Notes: generated by a model from the sequence alone, not told the origin. Positions 1 to 7,005 are shown, numbered from the stretch's first letter. The stretch: 10,324 nt of DNA from Rhodospirillales bacterium (GCA_029879665.1 JAOUPW010000029.1:1-10324); one strand, 5' to 3'. Program-made: numbers and translations.

Positions 1-802
1 CGGGCGCCGGGTTGTCCGGGTACATGGTGCCACCGATGCCATGACGTCTTTATTGAAAAGTTTCATTGCGAATTACGACGGCGACTCTTTGGTATTGATT
101 GAGGCCGGTGAGCTGGGCAGCCGGTCTTCCTTGCGCCGTCTGTTCGAGCAGGCGAAGACGGCGGCGGCGCTGCCGTGTTACAGCGATACGCCGCGCAGCC
201 TTGGCGGTGTCATCGCTGAGTCCCTGTCGCAACACGGACTCACCGCCGCGCCCGACGCGTTGAATTTTTTACGCGAAAACCTGGGTGCCGACCGCGGAGT
301 GACCCGGAACGAACTTGAGAAGCTTTCGATTTACATGGCAAGCGGATCCGGCGGCTCAACAACCGTGACCCTCGATGACGCCCGCGCCGCCGTTGGCGAC
401 AACGCGGCGACGTCTTTGGATGAAATTGTATATGCCGCCCTGGGCGGTGATCGCGGCGGCATGGACCGGTCTCTCGCCCGTGCCTTCGGCGAAGGGGTGA
501 CGGCTGTCAGTGTGCTCAGGGCGGCGGCCCGTCATCTGCAGAGATTGATTCTGGCCCGGGGACTGATCGATGGCGGACGCTCTCCTGAACAGGCCATGGC
601 GGCGTTGCGACCGCCGGTGATTTTTTTGTTTTCCGACCGCTTTCGCGCCCAGCTGGGCCGGTGGTCCCGAAGCCGGCTTGCCCAGGCCCTGGACCTGATC
701 ACCGAAGCCGAGCTGCAGTGCAAATCTTCGGGCCCGCCGCCGGAGGCCGTGTGCGGACGGGCGCTGATGAGGGTTGCGCAGTCCGCTGGGCGCGGACGAT
801 AA
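1..802 (+). CDS. holA: DNA polymerase III delta subunit, 3' part (5' end outside window)
   Basis: This is the delta subunit of the replicative clamp loader, which with delta' and tau/gamma opens the beta sliding clamp and loads it on primed DNA. The frame is open from base 2 with no stop upstream of the first internal ATG at 41. Its first residues (RRVVRVHGATDAM) continue smoothly into the rest, so the gene begins outside the window and 41 is not the start. About 266 residues are visible, against roughly 340 for the family, so most of the N-terminal domain is missing here. The segment LVLIEAGELGSRSSLRRLFE, then FLRENLGADRGVTRNELEKL and the helical C-terminal part (AARHLQRLILARGLI) match the delta pattern I know from Alphaproteobacteria. 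It ends in TAA at 800-802 and converges on parB, a common arrangement in this group. The family call is from memory of these motifs. Confidence 0.88.
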   Translation, partial: GRRVVRVHGATDAMTSLLKSFIANYDGDSLVLIEAGELGSRSSLRRLFEQAKTAAALPCYSDTPRSLGGVIAESLSQHGLTAAPDALNFLRENLGADRGVTRNELEKLSIYMASGSGGSTTVTLDDARAAVGDNAATSLDEIVYAALGGDRGGMDRSLARAFGEGVTAVSVLRAAARHLQRLILARGLIDGGRSPEQAMAALRPPVIFLFSDRFRAQLGRWSRSRLAQALDLITEAELQCKSSGPPPEAVCGRALMRVAQSAGRGR

Positions 803-819
803 GTGCCTTCGGATGGGTG

Positions 820-836
820 CGGGCTTCTATGGCCCG
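820..836 (+). terminator. Weak hairpin after holA
   Basis: CGGGC (820-824) pairs with GCCCG (832-836) across a 7-base loop, 17 bases after the holA stop. It is followed by an AT-rich stretch (ATTCAATTAATTATT) with no true T-run. This could be a weak intrinsic terminator for holA where it meets parB, but a five-pair stem is only suggestive. Confidence 0.35.
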
Positions 837-848
837 ATTCAATTAATT

Positions 849-864
849 ATTACGAAACCGTAAT
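849..864 (-). terminator. Small hairpin after parB
   Basis: ATTACG (849-854) and CGTAAT (859-864) form a six-pair stem with a 4-base loop, 3 bases past the parB stop codon. In the parB direction it is followed by AATTAATT, which is AU-rich but not a U-tract. It may help end the parAB transcript, or serve both converging transcripts together with the hairpin at 820-836. The stem is AT-rich and weak. Confidence 0.3.
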
Positions 865-867
865 GAA

Positions 868-1755
868 CTAGGCGCCGCTCCCCTTCTTGCCGCCGCTCAA
901 GCGGAGAAGCAAATCATCAAGCTGCTCCAAGGACTTATAGTTGACGACCAGGCTTCCTTTGCCCTTGTGGTCGCGGATCTCCACCTTCATACCCAGCGAA
1001 TTACTCAGGTCCCGCTCCAAGGCCAGGGTATCGGCGTCCTTGCCCGATCCCCCAGGGGCCGCCTTGCCCGAGACACCTTCCTGGGTCAGCCGCTCCGTCT
1101 GGCGCACGTTTAATCCCCGCTTCACGACCTGCAGCGCCAGTTCCAGGGGGTTGGGCGCGTTGAGCAGGGCACGGGCATGCCCGGCGCTCAGATCGCCCCG
1201 CTCGAGCATGGCCTTGACCGCGTCGGGCAGATTCAACAGGCGCATCATGTTGGCCACGTGGCTGCGGCTTTTTCCCATAACCTTGGCCAGGTCTTCCTGG
1301 GTGTGGGAAAACTCTTCCGTCAGCCGCGCGTAGCCCCGGGCTTCGTCCAGGGGCGAGAGGTCCTGGCGCTGCAGGTTCTCCACCAGTGCGATTTCCAGGG
1401 TTTCCTTGTCATCCAGATCCTTGATGACCACCGGAACCTGATGGACCCGCGCCTGTTGAGCGGCACGCCAGCGGCGTTCCCCGGCAACGATTTCATATTC
1501 ATTGGCGATGTCGGGATGGCGCCGCACCAGCAGCGGCTGCAGCACGCCCTTCTCGGCAATAGACTGCGCCAGCTCCCTGATGTGTTCGTCGTTCATTGAA
1601 TGCCGGGGCTGATAGCGCCCCGGATGCAGGTGCTCAATGGGAACTTCCTTGGTGGAGCGCAGCTTATCCAGCTCGGCGTAGTCGGACGAGTCGTCGCCCA
1701 GCAGAGAAGAGAGTCCGCGGCCGAGATTCGTGCGCTTGGCTTCCTCGGCGATCAT
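868..1755 (-). CDS. parB: Chromosome partitioning protein ParB (CTPase clamp, parS-binding)
   Basis: ParB binds parS centromere sites, closes into a CTP-dependent sliding clamp, spreads on flanking DNA and stimulates ParA so that the origin region is segregated. The 295-residue product has the usual order. A basic N-terminus with LGRGLSSLLGDD (11-22) interacts with ParA in the family. The CTP-binding ParB/Sulfiredoxin domain includes GERRWRAAQ (92-100) and ENLQRQDLSP (126-135). The helix-turn-helix domain follows (about 151-177, TQEDLAKVMGKSRSHVANMM) with DLSAGHARALL (188-198). The C-terminal dimerisation domain comes after a Gly/Ser-rich linker (about 229-240). The frame is open further upstream to 1878, but ATG 1755 is the right start: it gives the family's N-terminus, overlaps the parA stop as ATGA, and has GAGGTG 5 bases ahead. 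All CTPase motifs are present. Confidence 0.96.
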   Translation of the reverse strand: MIAEEAKRTNLGRGLSSLLGDDSSDYAELDKLRSTKEVPIEHLHPGRYQPRHSMNDEHIRELAQSIAEKGVLQPLLVRRHPDIANEYEIVAGERRWRAAQQARVHQVPVVIKDLDDKETLEIALVENLQRQDLSPLDEARGYARLTEEFSHTQEDLAKVMGKSRSHVANMMRLLNLPDAVKAMLERGDLSAGHARALLNAPNPLELALQVVKRGLNVRQTERLTQEGVSGKAAPGGSGKDADTLALERDLSNSLGMKVEIRDHKGKGSLVVNYKSLEQLDDLLLRLSGGKKGSGA

Positions 1756-2621
1756 ATGACACCTCGGGAAACCGGGGCGCTGCGGGCAATGCGGGCGGCC
1801 TGGGCTAACTGGGCCGAATGGCGTTCGCGCTGCAGAATTTCTCCGGCAAGGCTGAGGTATGCTTTCGAGCCCGCGCACCTCATGTCATAGACCAGTACCG
1901 GCCGCCCGTGGGACGGCGCCTCGGAAACGCGGACGTTGCGGGGAATCACCGTTTCGTAAACTTTGTCGCCAAAATATTCGCGCACGTCGCTTTCCACCAT
2001 ATCGGACAGGTTGTTGCGCCGGTCGTACATGGTCAGAACGATCCCCTGGATTTCAAGCCCTGGATTAAATGCTTTTTTGACCCGCTCAATGGTTTTAACC
2101 AGATAGCTAACCCCTTCCAGGGCAAAGAACTCACATTGCAGGGGCACCAGCACCGCCTGCGCCGCGACCAGGGCGTTGACGGTCAAAAGACCCAGAGCCG
2201 GCGGACAGTCGATCAGGACGTAATCATAGTTCTGGGCCCCGCCCTCAACCGCCTTCTTCAGGCAGTACTCCCGCTCCTCCACATTCACCAGTTCGATTTC
2301 CGCGCCCGAGAGGTCCATGCCGGAAGGTACAATATGCAGGCCGGGAATGGCTGTTTCCTGGGCCGCGGAATCCAGGGAGTCATTGCCGATTAGCACCTGA
2401 TAGGAGCTATGGGCCCGGTCCCGGCGCGCGATGCCCAGGCCGGTGCTGGCGTTGCCCTGGGGATCCAGGTCAACCAACAGAACGGTCTTGCGCACGGCGG
2501 CCAATGCCGTGGCCAGGTTGATGGCGGTGGTGGTTTTCCCGACTCCGCCCTTCTGGTTGGCGACGGCGATGATGCGGGGCGTACGGGCTTCACCGGTGGC
2601 GTTAAGGGCCTGACTGGTCAT
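1752..2621 (-). CDS. parA: Chromosome partitioning ATPase ParA (Soj family)
   Basis: ParA is a dimerising ATPase that binds DNA nonspecifically and moves ParB-parS complexes apart. The 289-residue product carries the deviant Walker A KGGVGKTT (24-31, with the signature Lys24), the switch segment LVDLDPQGNAS (49-59) and Walker B VLIDCPP (135-141). The downstream segments GVSYLVKTIERVK and VPRNVRVSEAPSHG-like (here IPRNVRVSEAPSHGRPV) are typical of chromosomal Soj/ParA. No N-terminal DNA-binding domain of the plasmid type Ia kind is present, as expected for a chromosomal protein. The ATG lies inside the last codons of rsmG (20-bp overlap). The nearest Shine-Dalgarno-like stretch (AAAGGA) is about 12 bases away, so translation probably depends on coupling to rsmG. 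The last codons (ATATGA) overlap the parB start, which should couple ParA and ParB synthesis. Confidence 0.97.
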   Translation of the reverse strand: MTSQALNATGEARTPRIIAVANQKGGVGKTTTAINLATALAAVRKTVLLVDLDPQGNASTGLGIARRDRAHSSYQVLIGNDSLDSAAQETAIPGLHIVPSGMDLSGAEIELVNVEEREYCLKKAVEGGAQNYDYVLIDCPPALGLLTVNALVAAQAVLVPLQCEFFALEGVSYLVKTIERVKKAFNPGLEIQGIVLTMYDRRNNLSDMVESDVREYFGDKVYETVIPRNVRVSEAPSHGRPVLVYDMRCAGSKAYLSLAGEILQRERHSAQLAQAARIARSAPVSRGVI

Positions 2622-3276
2622 GGTGGAGGGCGATCCTTTGTAACCTCAAGATGGTCCCGGAAGGGTCCGAACGGCTTGGAATGCGTTCCGTACTTATACT
2701 CCATTTTTTACCGGCCCGGGTCAATTCTTCTTCTGCTTTTTGGCCTTTCAAGAATAAGGCCGTGCCCTTAGCGTTCAAAATCATGGACGTATACGTAAGT
2801 AGTTTTTCCAGCGGGGCGCAGGCCCGGGCGGTGATCGCATCCGCTTTCGGCCCGGAGAAGGATTCGATCCGCTCCCGGTGAATCTTGGCCCCGGCCCCGG
2901 TGACCCGGTTGACCTCCGCCAGAAAAGCACATTTCCGCTGATCGCTTTCGATCAGATGGACGGTGAGGCCGGATGGGGAATCCTGGGCCATAATCGCCAG
3001 AACCAGGCCCGGAAATCCCGCCCCGCTACCAAGATCGACCACGTTTTTCGCGCCTTTCGGCAACAGGGGAAAGAGCTGGGCCGAATCCAGCATATGCCGC
3101 CGCCACAGGTCAGGAAGCGTAGCGCCCCCTACCAGATTGACTGTTTTCTGCCATTTTTCCAGCAGCTCCCCATAGGTTTCCAGGCGCGCGAGAACTTGAC
3201 CGGAAACCCCGGTCTGGGTCTGGAAATCGTGCCGCGTCAGGATCGTTCCGGGCTCCAATTGTTTCACGTGAAACAT
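2602..3276 (-). CDS. rsmG: 16S rRNA (guanine-N7) methyltransferase RsmG
   Basis: RsmG (GidB) uses S-adenosylmethionine to methylate N7 of G527 (E. coli numbering) in the 530 loop of 16S rRNA; loss gives low-level streptomycin resistance in several bacteria. The product is 224 residues, slightly long for the family. It has the N-terminal helix segment KWQKTVNLVG (41-50) followed by LWRRHMLDS (58-65), the SAM-binding motif DLGSGAGFPGL (81-91), the acidic strand-2 end HLIESDQRK (107-115) and the ARACAPL motif (150-156), all characteristic. The start codon overlaps the mnmG stop by one base (TAATG). No Shine-Dalgarno sequence is visible ahead of it, so reinitiation after mnmG is likely. The first six residues, MFHVKQ, are encoded by a perfect parS site. 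The last 20 bp overlap parA. Confidence 0.96.
   Translation of the reverse strand: MFHVKQLEPGTILTRHDFQTQTGVSGQVLARLETYGELLEKWQKTVNLVGGATLPDLWRRHMLDSAQLFPLLPKGAKNVVDLGSGAGFPGLVLAIMAQDSPSGLTVHLIESDQRKCAFLAEVNRVTGAGAKIHRERIESFSGPKADAITARACAPLEKLLTYTSMILNAKGTALFLKGQKAEEELTRAGKKWSISTERIPSRSDPSGTILRLQRIALHHDQSGP
3260..3275. promoter_or_regulatory. parS: parS centromere site inside the rsmG start
   Basis: TGTTTCACGTGAAACA is a perfect 16-bp palindrome and equals the bacterial parS consensus. It starts at the second base of the rsmG start codon and encodes the Phe-His-Val-Lys stretch that follows. It lies about 0.65 kb upstream of parA, in the range where ParB nucleates in many bacteria. Binding by the ParB encoded in this window is inferred from the sequence match. 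Confidence 0.95.
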
Positions 3277-5180
3277 TACGCTGTCAGGCGATCGTTGCGT
3301 CTGCGGACATGGGCAAGCAGCGCCGTCAGGGCCGCCGGCGTGACACCGGAAATTCTTGCCGCCGCGCCCAGTGTGGCGGGCTGGACCTGAGCCAGTTTCT
3401 GGCGCACTTCGTTGGAAAGGCCGGGGATGGTATCGTAGGCGAGGGTGGAGGAAAGCTCCAGGGATTCGTCCCGGCGAAAAGCTTCAATATCCGCTTCCTG
3501 CCGCGTAAGGTAGCCGGCATAGCGGGCGTCGATTTCAAGCTGCTCGGCCACTTCCGGAGAAAATCCACCCAGATCGGGCCAGATGGCCGCCAGGCGGTTA
3601 AGGTCGATCCCCGGGAAAGCCAGCAGGTCCCTGCCCCGTCGCCGAACCCCGTCCAGATTGATATGGAGGCCGTGACGGCGCAGTTGGGACGGACTGGCGT
3701 GAATGGCATCCAGGGCAGCAACAGCCTGATGCAGCTGTGATTTCTTTTCCGAAAAGACGCGGGCCCGGGGGGCCGAAACCATTCCGTAGGCGATCCCTTT
3801 GGGGGTCAGGCGCTGATCGGCATTGTCGGCTCGGAGCCGGAGCCGGTATTCAGCCCGGGAAGTAAACATGCGGTAAGGTTCCGCCGTTCCCTGGGTAACC
3901 AGATCGTCGATCATCACACCGATATAGGCCTCGGCACGGTTCAACACAAACGACCGCGCTCCCCCATCGCGGGCCGATACGCCCCCGGCAAGAAGCGCGG
4001 CGTTGACCCCGGCCATGAGTCCCTGGGCGGCGGCCTCTTCGTAGCCGGTGGTGCCGTTGATCTGCCCGGCAAGGAACAGCCCCGGCACACGACGGGTCTC
4101 CAGGGACGGGCCCAGCTCCCGGGGATCGACAAAATCGTATTCGATGGCGTAGCCGGGCCTGAGCATTACCGCCCTTTCGAGGCCGGGAATGGTCTTGAGC
4201 AGAGCCAGCTGAACATCTTTAGGCAGGGAGGTGGAGATGCCGTTGGGATAAACCGTGGGATGATCAGGTCCTCCGGGCAGGCCTTCGGGCTCCAGAAAAA
4301 TCTGATGACGGTCACGGCCTTCAAAGCGCACCACCTTGTCCTCGATGGACGGGCAGTAGCGCGGGCCCGTACCTTCGATCTGGCCCGAAAAAAGCGGCGC
4401 CCGATCCAGGTTGGCCCGGATCAGATCGTGGGTCGCGGGCGTGGTTCCGGTGATCAGGCAGCTGATCTGAGGCGTCTCGATCCGCCCGGTCAAAAAGGAA
4501 AAGGGCACCGGCGGATCGTCGCCGGGCTGAACCTCCAGTCCGGCCGAGTCGATGGTCCGCCCGTCAAGACGCGGCGGCGTTCCGGTTTTCAGTCTTCCAA
4601 GCGAAAACCCTAATCTTTTCAATGTATAAGCAAGTCCGATGGCGGGCTTATCACCGACCCGGCCAGCGGGAATCTGGGTTTCTCCCACATGAATCACGCC
4701 GCGAAGGAAGGTTCCGGTGGTGACCACTACGGCCCGGGCCGAAAGGAGCTCGCCGTCACCGGTACGGACCCCGCTCAACATGCCGCTGCGATCAAACAGA
4801 AGATCCTCCGCTCCACCCGCCCGCAGGGTAAGGCCGGGCTGTTCGGCCAGAAGAGACTGCATGGCGTTGCGATAGAGGCTTCGGTCGGCCTGGGCCCGGG
4901 GGCCGCGCACCGCCGGGCCCTTGGTCCGGTTGAGCATGCGAAACTGGATTCCGGCCCGATCGATGACCCGACCCATGAGGCCATCCAGGGCGTCCACTTC
5001 CCGGACCAGCTGGCCCTTGGCCAGACCGCCGATGGCCGGATTGCACGACATTTCCCCGATGGTCTCGATCCGATGGGTAAGAAGAAGGGTGTCCGCGCCC
5101 AGGCGCGCCGCGGCCGCAGCCGCCTCGCAACCGGCGTGGCCGCCGCCAATCACAATGACGTCGTAACGGAGTTTAGTCAT
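3276..5180 (-). CDS. mnmG: tRNA uridine-5-carboxymethylaminomethyl modification enzyme MnmG (GidA)
   Basis: MnmG is an FAD- and NADH-dependent enzyme that works as a complex with MnmE to install the (carboxymethyl)aminomethyl group at C5 of wobble U34 in tRNAs reading split codon boxes. From ATG 5180 the product is 634 residues, close to the usual 620-640. The N-terminus has the FAD dinucleotide fold [10 protein letters not shown] (12-21), followed by [18 protein letters not shown] (44-61), which carries the conserved Cys46. [13 protein letters not shown] (88-100), [24 protein letters not shown] with the second conserved Cys, and [21 protein letters not shown] all match. The helical C-terminal tRNA/MnmE-binding region is complete. 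In-frame alternatives are ATG 5192 and TTG 5228. The TTG falls in a likely -35 element, and ATG 5192 would be leaderless, so 5180 is preferred. The stop TAA shares a base with the rsmG start. Confidence 0.96.
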   Translation of the reverse strand: MTKLRYDVIVIGGGHAGCEAAAAAARLGADTLLLTHRIETIGEMSCNPAIGGLAKGQLVREVDALDGLMGRVIDRAGIQFRMLNRTKGPAVRGPRAQADRSLYRNAMQSLLAEQPGLTLRAGGAEDLLFDRSGMLSGVRTGDGELLSARAVVVTTGTFLRGVIHVGETQIPAGRVGDKPAIGLAYTLKRLGFSLGRLKTGTPPRLDGRTIDSAGLEVQPGDDPPVPFSFLTGRIETPQISCLITGTTPATHDLIRANLDRAPLFSGQIEGTGPRYCPSIEDKVVRFEGRDRHQIFLEPEGLPGGPDHPTVYPNGISTSLPKDVQLALLKTIPGLERAVMLRPGYAIEYDFVDPRELGPSLETRRVPGLFLAGQINGTTGYEEAAAQGLMAGVNAALLAGGVSARDGGARSFVLNRAEAYIGVMIDDLVTQGTAEPYRMFTSRAEYRLRLRADNADQRLTPKGIAYGMVSAPRARVFSEKKSQLHQAVAALDAIHASPSQLRRHGLHINLDGVRRRGRDLLAFPGIDLNRLAAIWPDLGGFSPEVAEQLEIDARYAGYLTRQEADIEAFRRDESLELSSTLAYDTIPGLSNEVRQKLAQVQPATLGAAARISGVTPAALTALLAHVRRRNDRLTA

Positions 5181-5199
5181 GCTCGAAGACATGGGCCGG

Positions 5200-5228
5200 A
5201 ATTTACGGAGGGTAAGTGCGGAAGTCAA
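5200..5228 (-). promoter_or_regulatory. Likely sigma70-type promoter for mnmG-rsmG-parA-parB
   Basis: On the minus strand TTGACT (5228-5223) and TAAATT (5205-5200) are separated by exactly 17 bases. That is 5/6 and 4/6 to the -35 and -10 consensus. The predicted start of transcription, near 5193, leaves a leader of roughly 12 bases to the ATG at 5180. The parS-like site at 5252-5267 is about 24 bp upstream of the -35. Not experimentally supported. Confidence 0.6.
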
Positions 5229-5246
5229 TCCAGGCCCTTAAAAGGT

Positions 5247-5276
5247 GAGCCCGTTTCACGTGAAACAAAAGGGCTC
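5247..5276 (-). terminator. Inverted repeat enclosing parS, possible mnmE terminator or attenuator
   Basis: GAGCCC (5247-5252) and GGGCTC (5271-5276) are exact inverted repeats that bracket the self-complementary parS core and an A4/T4 spacer. In the mnmE direction the transcript could fold this as a two-tier hairpin beginning 7 bases after the stop. It would be followed by ACC and then a short TTTT. It could terminate weakly or stabilise the mnmE 3' end; the T-tract is short and displaced by three bases. Confidence 0.4.
5252..5267. promoter_or_regulatory. parS: Second parS site between mnmE and mnmG
   Basis: CGTTTCACGTGAAACA matches the 16-bp parS consensus at 15 positions; only the outermost base differs and the 14-bp palindromic core is perfect. 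It lies in the 103-bp mnmE-mnmG spacer, just under 2 kb from the first site. Two sites this close would give ParB two loading points in the same operon. Confidence 0.9.
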
Positions 5277-5283
5277 CCGGAAG

Positions 5284-6645
5284 CTACTTACCGATACAAA
5301 AATCCCTGAAGATTACATCCAGCAAATCTTCCACATCGATGCGACCGGTAATGCGGCCCAACTCCCGCGCCGCCAGCCGCAGATCCTCGGCCGCCAACTC
5401 CGGCCCCTCATGGCCGGACGAAAAGGCCCCCGCCGCCCGAGCCAGCGCAGACCGGCATTCTTCCAAAGCTTCCCGGTGGCGGGCGCGGGTAATCAAGGGA
5501 TCGTCACCTTTCGACTCGAACCGCAGGGCAAGGGCGGCCTCCAGGGCCGCCATCAAATTCTCGACCCCCTCCCCGGTCCTGACCGACATCACCACCCTGG
5601 GGACCGCCGCAAAACCGGGAAGCGGGTCAGGAGCGCCCACATCACACAAGTCGCATTTGTTAAGCACAATCAAGGCCGCACCCGTCATCTGCTCAAGGGT
5701 CCGGGGGTCGGGCTCCAGACACTGGGAGGCGTCCAGCACTACCAGCTTAAGGTCTGATGCTTCGGCTTTTTTCAGGGCCCGGCGCACCCCTTCCCGTTCA
5801 ACCTCATCACTGCTGTCCCGAAGCCCGGCGGTGTCGGCGACGACCAAAGGGTAGCCTGCCAGATCCAGGTGAACCTCGATCACGTCCCGGGTGGTGCCCG
5901 CCGTTTCCGAAACAATGGCCGCGTCCCGTTTGGCAAGCAGGTTCAACAGGCTGGACTTGCCTGCGTTGGGCGGACCCAGAATGGCCATGTGCAGGCCGTC
6001 GCGAAGACGCTCCCCCCGATGACCGTCCGCCAGATGGCGGGAAATCTCTCCTTGAAGCGCAGTAATTTCACCCACGACACGCCGCTCAAGATCATCGGGA
6101 ATCTCTTCATCGGAAAAATCGATGGTCGCCTCGAAATGGGCCAGGGCCGTGAGCAAGCGCGCCCGCCAGCTCTCATATAGCCGGCCCAACTCTCCCTGCA
6201 TTTGTCTAAGTGCTTGTTTTTGTTGCGCTTTTGTATCCGCATCGATCAAATCGGCAAGGCCTTCCGCCGCTGTCAGATCCAGCTTGCCGTTTTCGAAGGC
6301 GCGCCGGGCGAACTCGCCGGGCCGGGCCAGCCGCAACCCGGGGCATTTTCCCAAAACTTCGATCAGGTCGGCGGTAACAGCGCGGCCGCCGTGAATATGA
6401 AACTCGGCCACGTCCTCGCCGGTGGCACTGGCCAGCGCCTCAAACCAGAGCACCAGCCCGTGGTCGATCAGCTCCGAAGTCTGCGGATCGCGCAGCCGGG
6501 CCCGTACCGCCCGGCGCGGGGCGGGACGCGCACGACCGGTCAGCCGATCCAGGGCGGGGCCGGCGCCCGGGCCGGAAACGCGGATCACCGCAAGGCCGGC
6601 CCGGCCCGGTGCCGTGCTGAGGGCAAAGATGGTATCCACTGTCAT
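5284..6645 (-). CDS. mnmE: tRNA modification GTPase MnmE (TrmE)
   Basis: MnmE is a dimeric, potassium-activated GTPase that partners with MnmG in U34 tRNA modification, using a methylene-tetrahydrofolate-derived one-carbon unit. The 453-residue product is full length. The N-terminal folate-binding domain (about 1-120) includes DTIFALSTAPGRAGLAVIRVSG and GEDVAEFHIHGG (77-87). A helical domain follows. The inserted G domain carries G1 GPPNAGKSS (224-232), G2 TTRD (251-254), G3 DTAGLR (271-276) and G4 NKCD (329-332). The C-terminal CIGK (450-453) is the invariant ending that includes the catalytically required Cys. The ATG at 6645 gives the expected N-terminus, although no clear Shine-Dalgarno sequence precedes it. 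It starts only 27 bp after the ferredoxin gene and is probably cotranscribed with it. Confidence 0.97.
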   Translation of the reverse strand: MTVDTIFALSTAPGRAGLAVIRVSGPGAGPALDRLTGRARPAPRRAVRARLRDPQTSELIDHGLVLWFEALASATGEDVAEFHIHGGRAVTADLIEVLGKCPGLRLARPGEFARRAFENGKLDLTAAEGLADLIDADTKAQQKQALRQMQGELGRLYESWRARLLTALAHFEATIDFSDEEIPDDLERRVVGEITALQGEISRHLADGHRGERLRDGLHMAILGPPNAGKSSLLNLLAKRDAAIVSETAGTTRDVIEVHLDLAGYPLVVADTAGLRDSSDEVEREGVRRALKKAEASDLKLVVLDASQCLEPDPRTLEQMTGAALIVLNKCDLCDVGAPDPLPGFAAVPRVVMSVRTGEGVENLMAALEAALALRFESKGDDPLITRARHREALEECRSALARAAGAFSSGHEGPELAAEDLRLAARELGRITGRIDVEDLLDVIFRDFCIGK

Positions 6646-6672
6646 CGTGGTTCGTGCGCGGGTACCGGGCGT

Positions 6673-7005
6673 TCAGTCTTCAGAAGTCAACATCAGGCGC
6701 GGAACCCGTTCGCCTTTCTCAACATGTTTGGTCAGAATTTCATCCACGTCCTCGCGGGTCTCGAAACGGTACCAGATTCCTTCCGGATAGATCACCACGG
6801 CAGGGCCCAACTCGCAACGATCGAGACAGCCCGACGAATTGATGCGCACGCCCTCGAAGCCCATCTCCTTGGCCCGGGCCTTCATGTAATCGCGCAGCTT
6901 GACGGACCCTTTGTGGGCGCACGAACCGCGCGGATGACTTTCCTGGCGTTGGTTGGTGCAGCAAAAAACATGGCAGGTGTAATAAGGCCGGGGGTCTTCA
7001 TTCAT
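6673..7005 (-). CDS. Thioredoxin-like [2Fe-2S] ferredoxin family protein
   Basis: A small soluble protein of 110 residues, predicted to bind a [2Fe-2S] cluster in a thioredoxin-like fold, as in Clostridium pasteurianum-type ferredoxins and the NuoE subunit. The visible signature is HVFCCTNQRQESHPRGSC (12-29), then SSGCLDRCELGPAVVIYPEG (58-76). This gives Cys16 and Cys29 in the first half and Cys60-x3-Cys64 in the second as likely ligands. Cys11 and Cys15 are additional. WYRFETREDVDEILTKHV (78-95) is the usual C-terminal helix. The frame runs back to 7059, but ATG 7005 gives the N-terminus expected for the family. Its electron partner is unknown. It sits immediately upstream of mnmE, where I would usually expect rho in Alphaproteobacteria, and is divergent from the thioredoxin-domain gene. 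A role with either neighbour is speculation. Confidence 0.88.
   Translation of the reverse strand: MNEDPRPYYTCHVFCCTNQRQESHPRGSCAHKGSVKLRDYMKARAKEMGFEGVRINSSGCLDRCELGPAVVIYPEGIWYRFETREDVDEILTKHVEKGERVPRLMLTSED

Noticed and set aside
1253..1262. GCCACGTGGC palindrome inside parB
   Set aside because: It shares only the central CACGTG with parS and lacks the flanking GTTT/AAAC that ParB reads. It is explained by the coding sequence of the helix-turn-helix.
1756..1878. N-terminal extension of parB upstream of ATG 1755
   Set aside because: It would overlap parA by over 100 bp and adds residues unlike any ParB N-terminus, while ATG 1755 has a good Shine-Dalgarno sequence and the ATGA overlap.
2693..2724. 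Possible internal promoter for parA inside rsmG (TTGACC and TATAAG on the minus strand)
   Set aside because: The spacing is 20 bases, too long for a normal sigma70 promoter, and coding constraint explains the sequence.
5181..5228. TTG start for mnmG at 5228, with AAGGG nearby upstream
   Set aside because: The TTG is part of a TTGACT element with a well-spaced TAAATT, and the extra 16 residues are not typical of MnmG, which begins close to its FAD motif. It remains a possible alternative.
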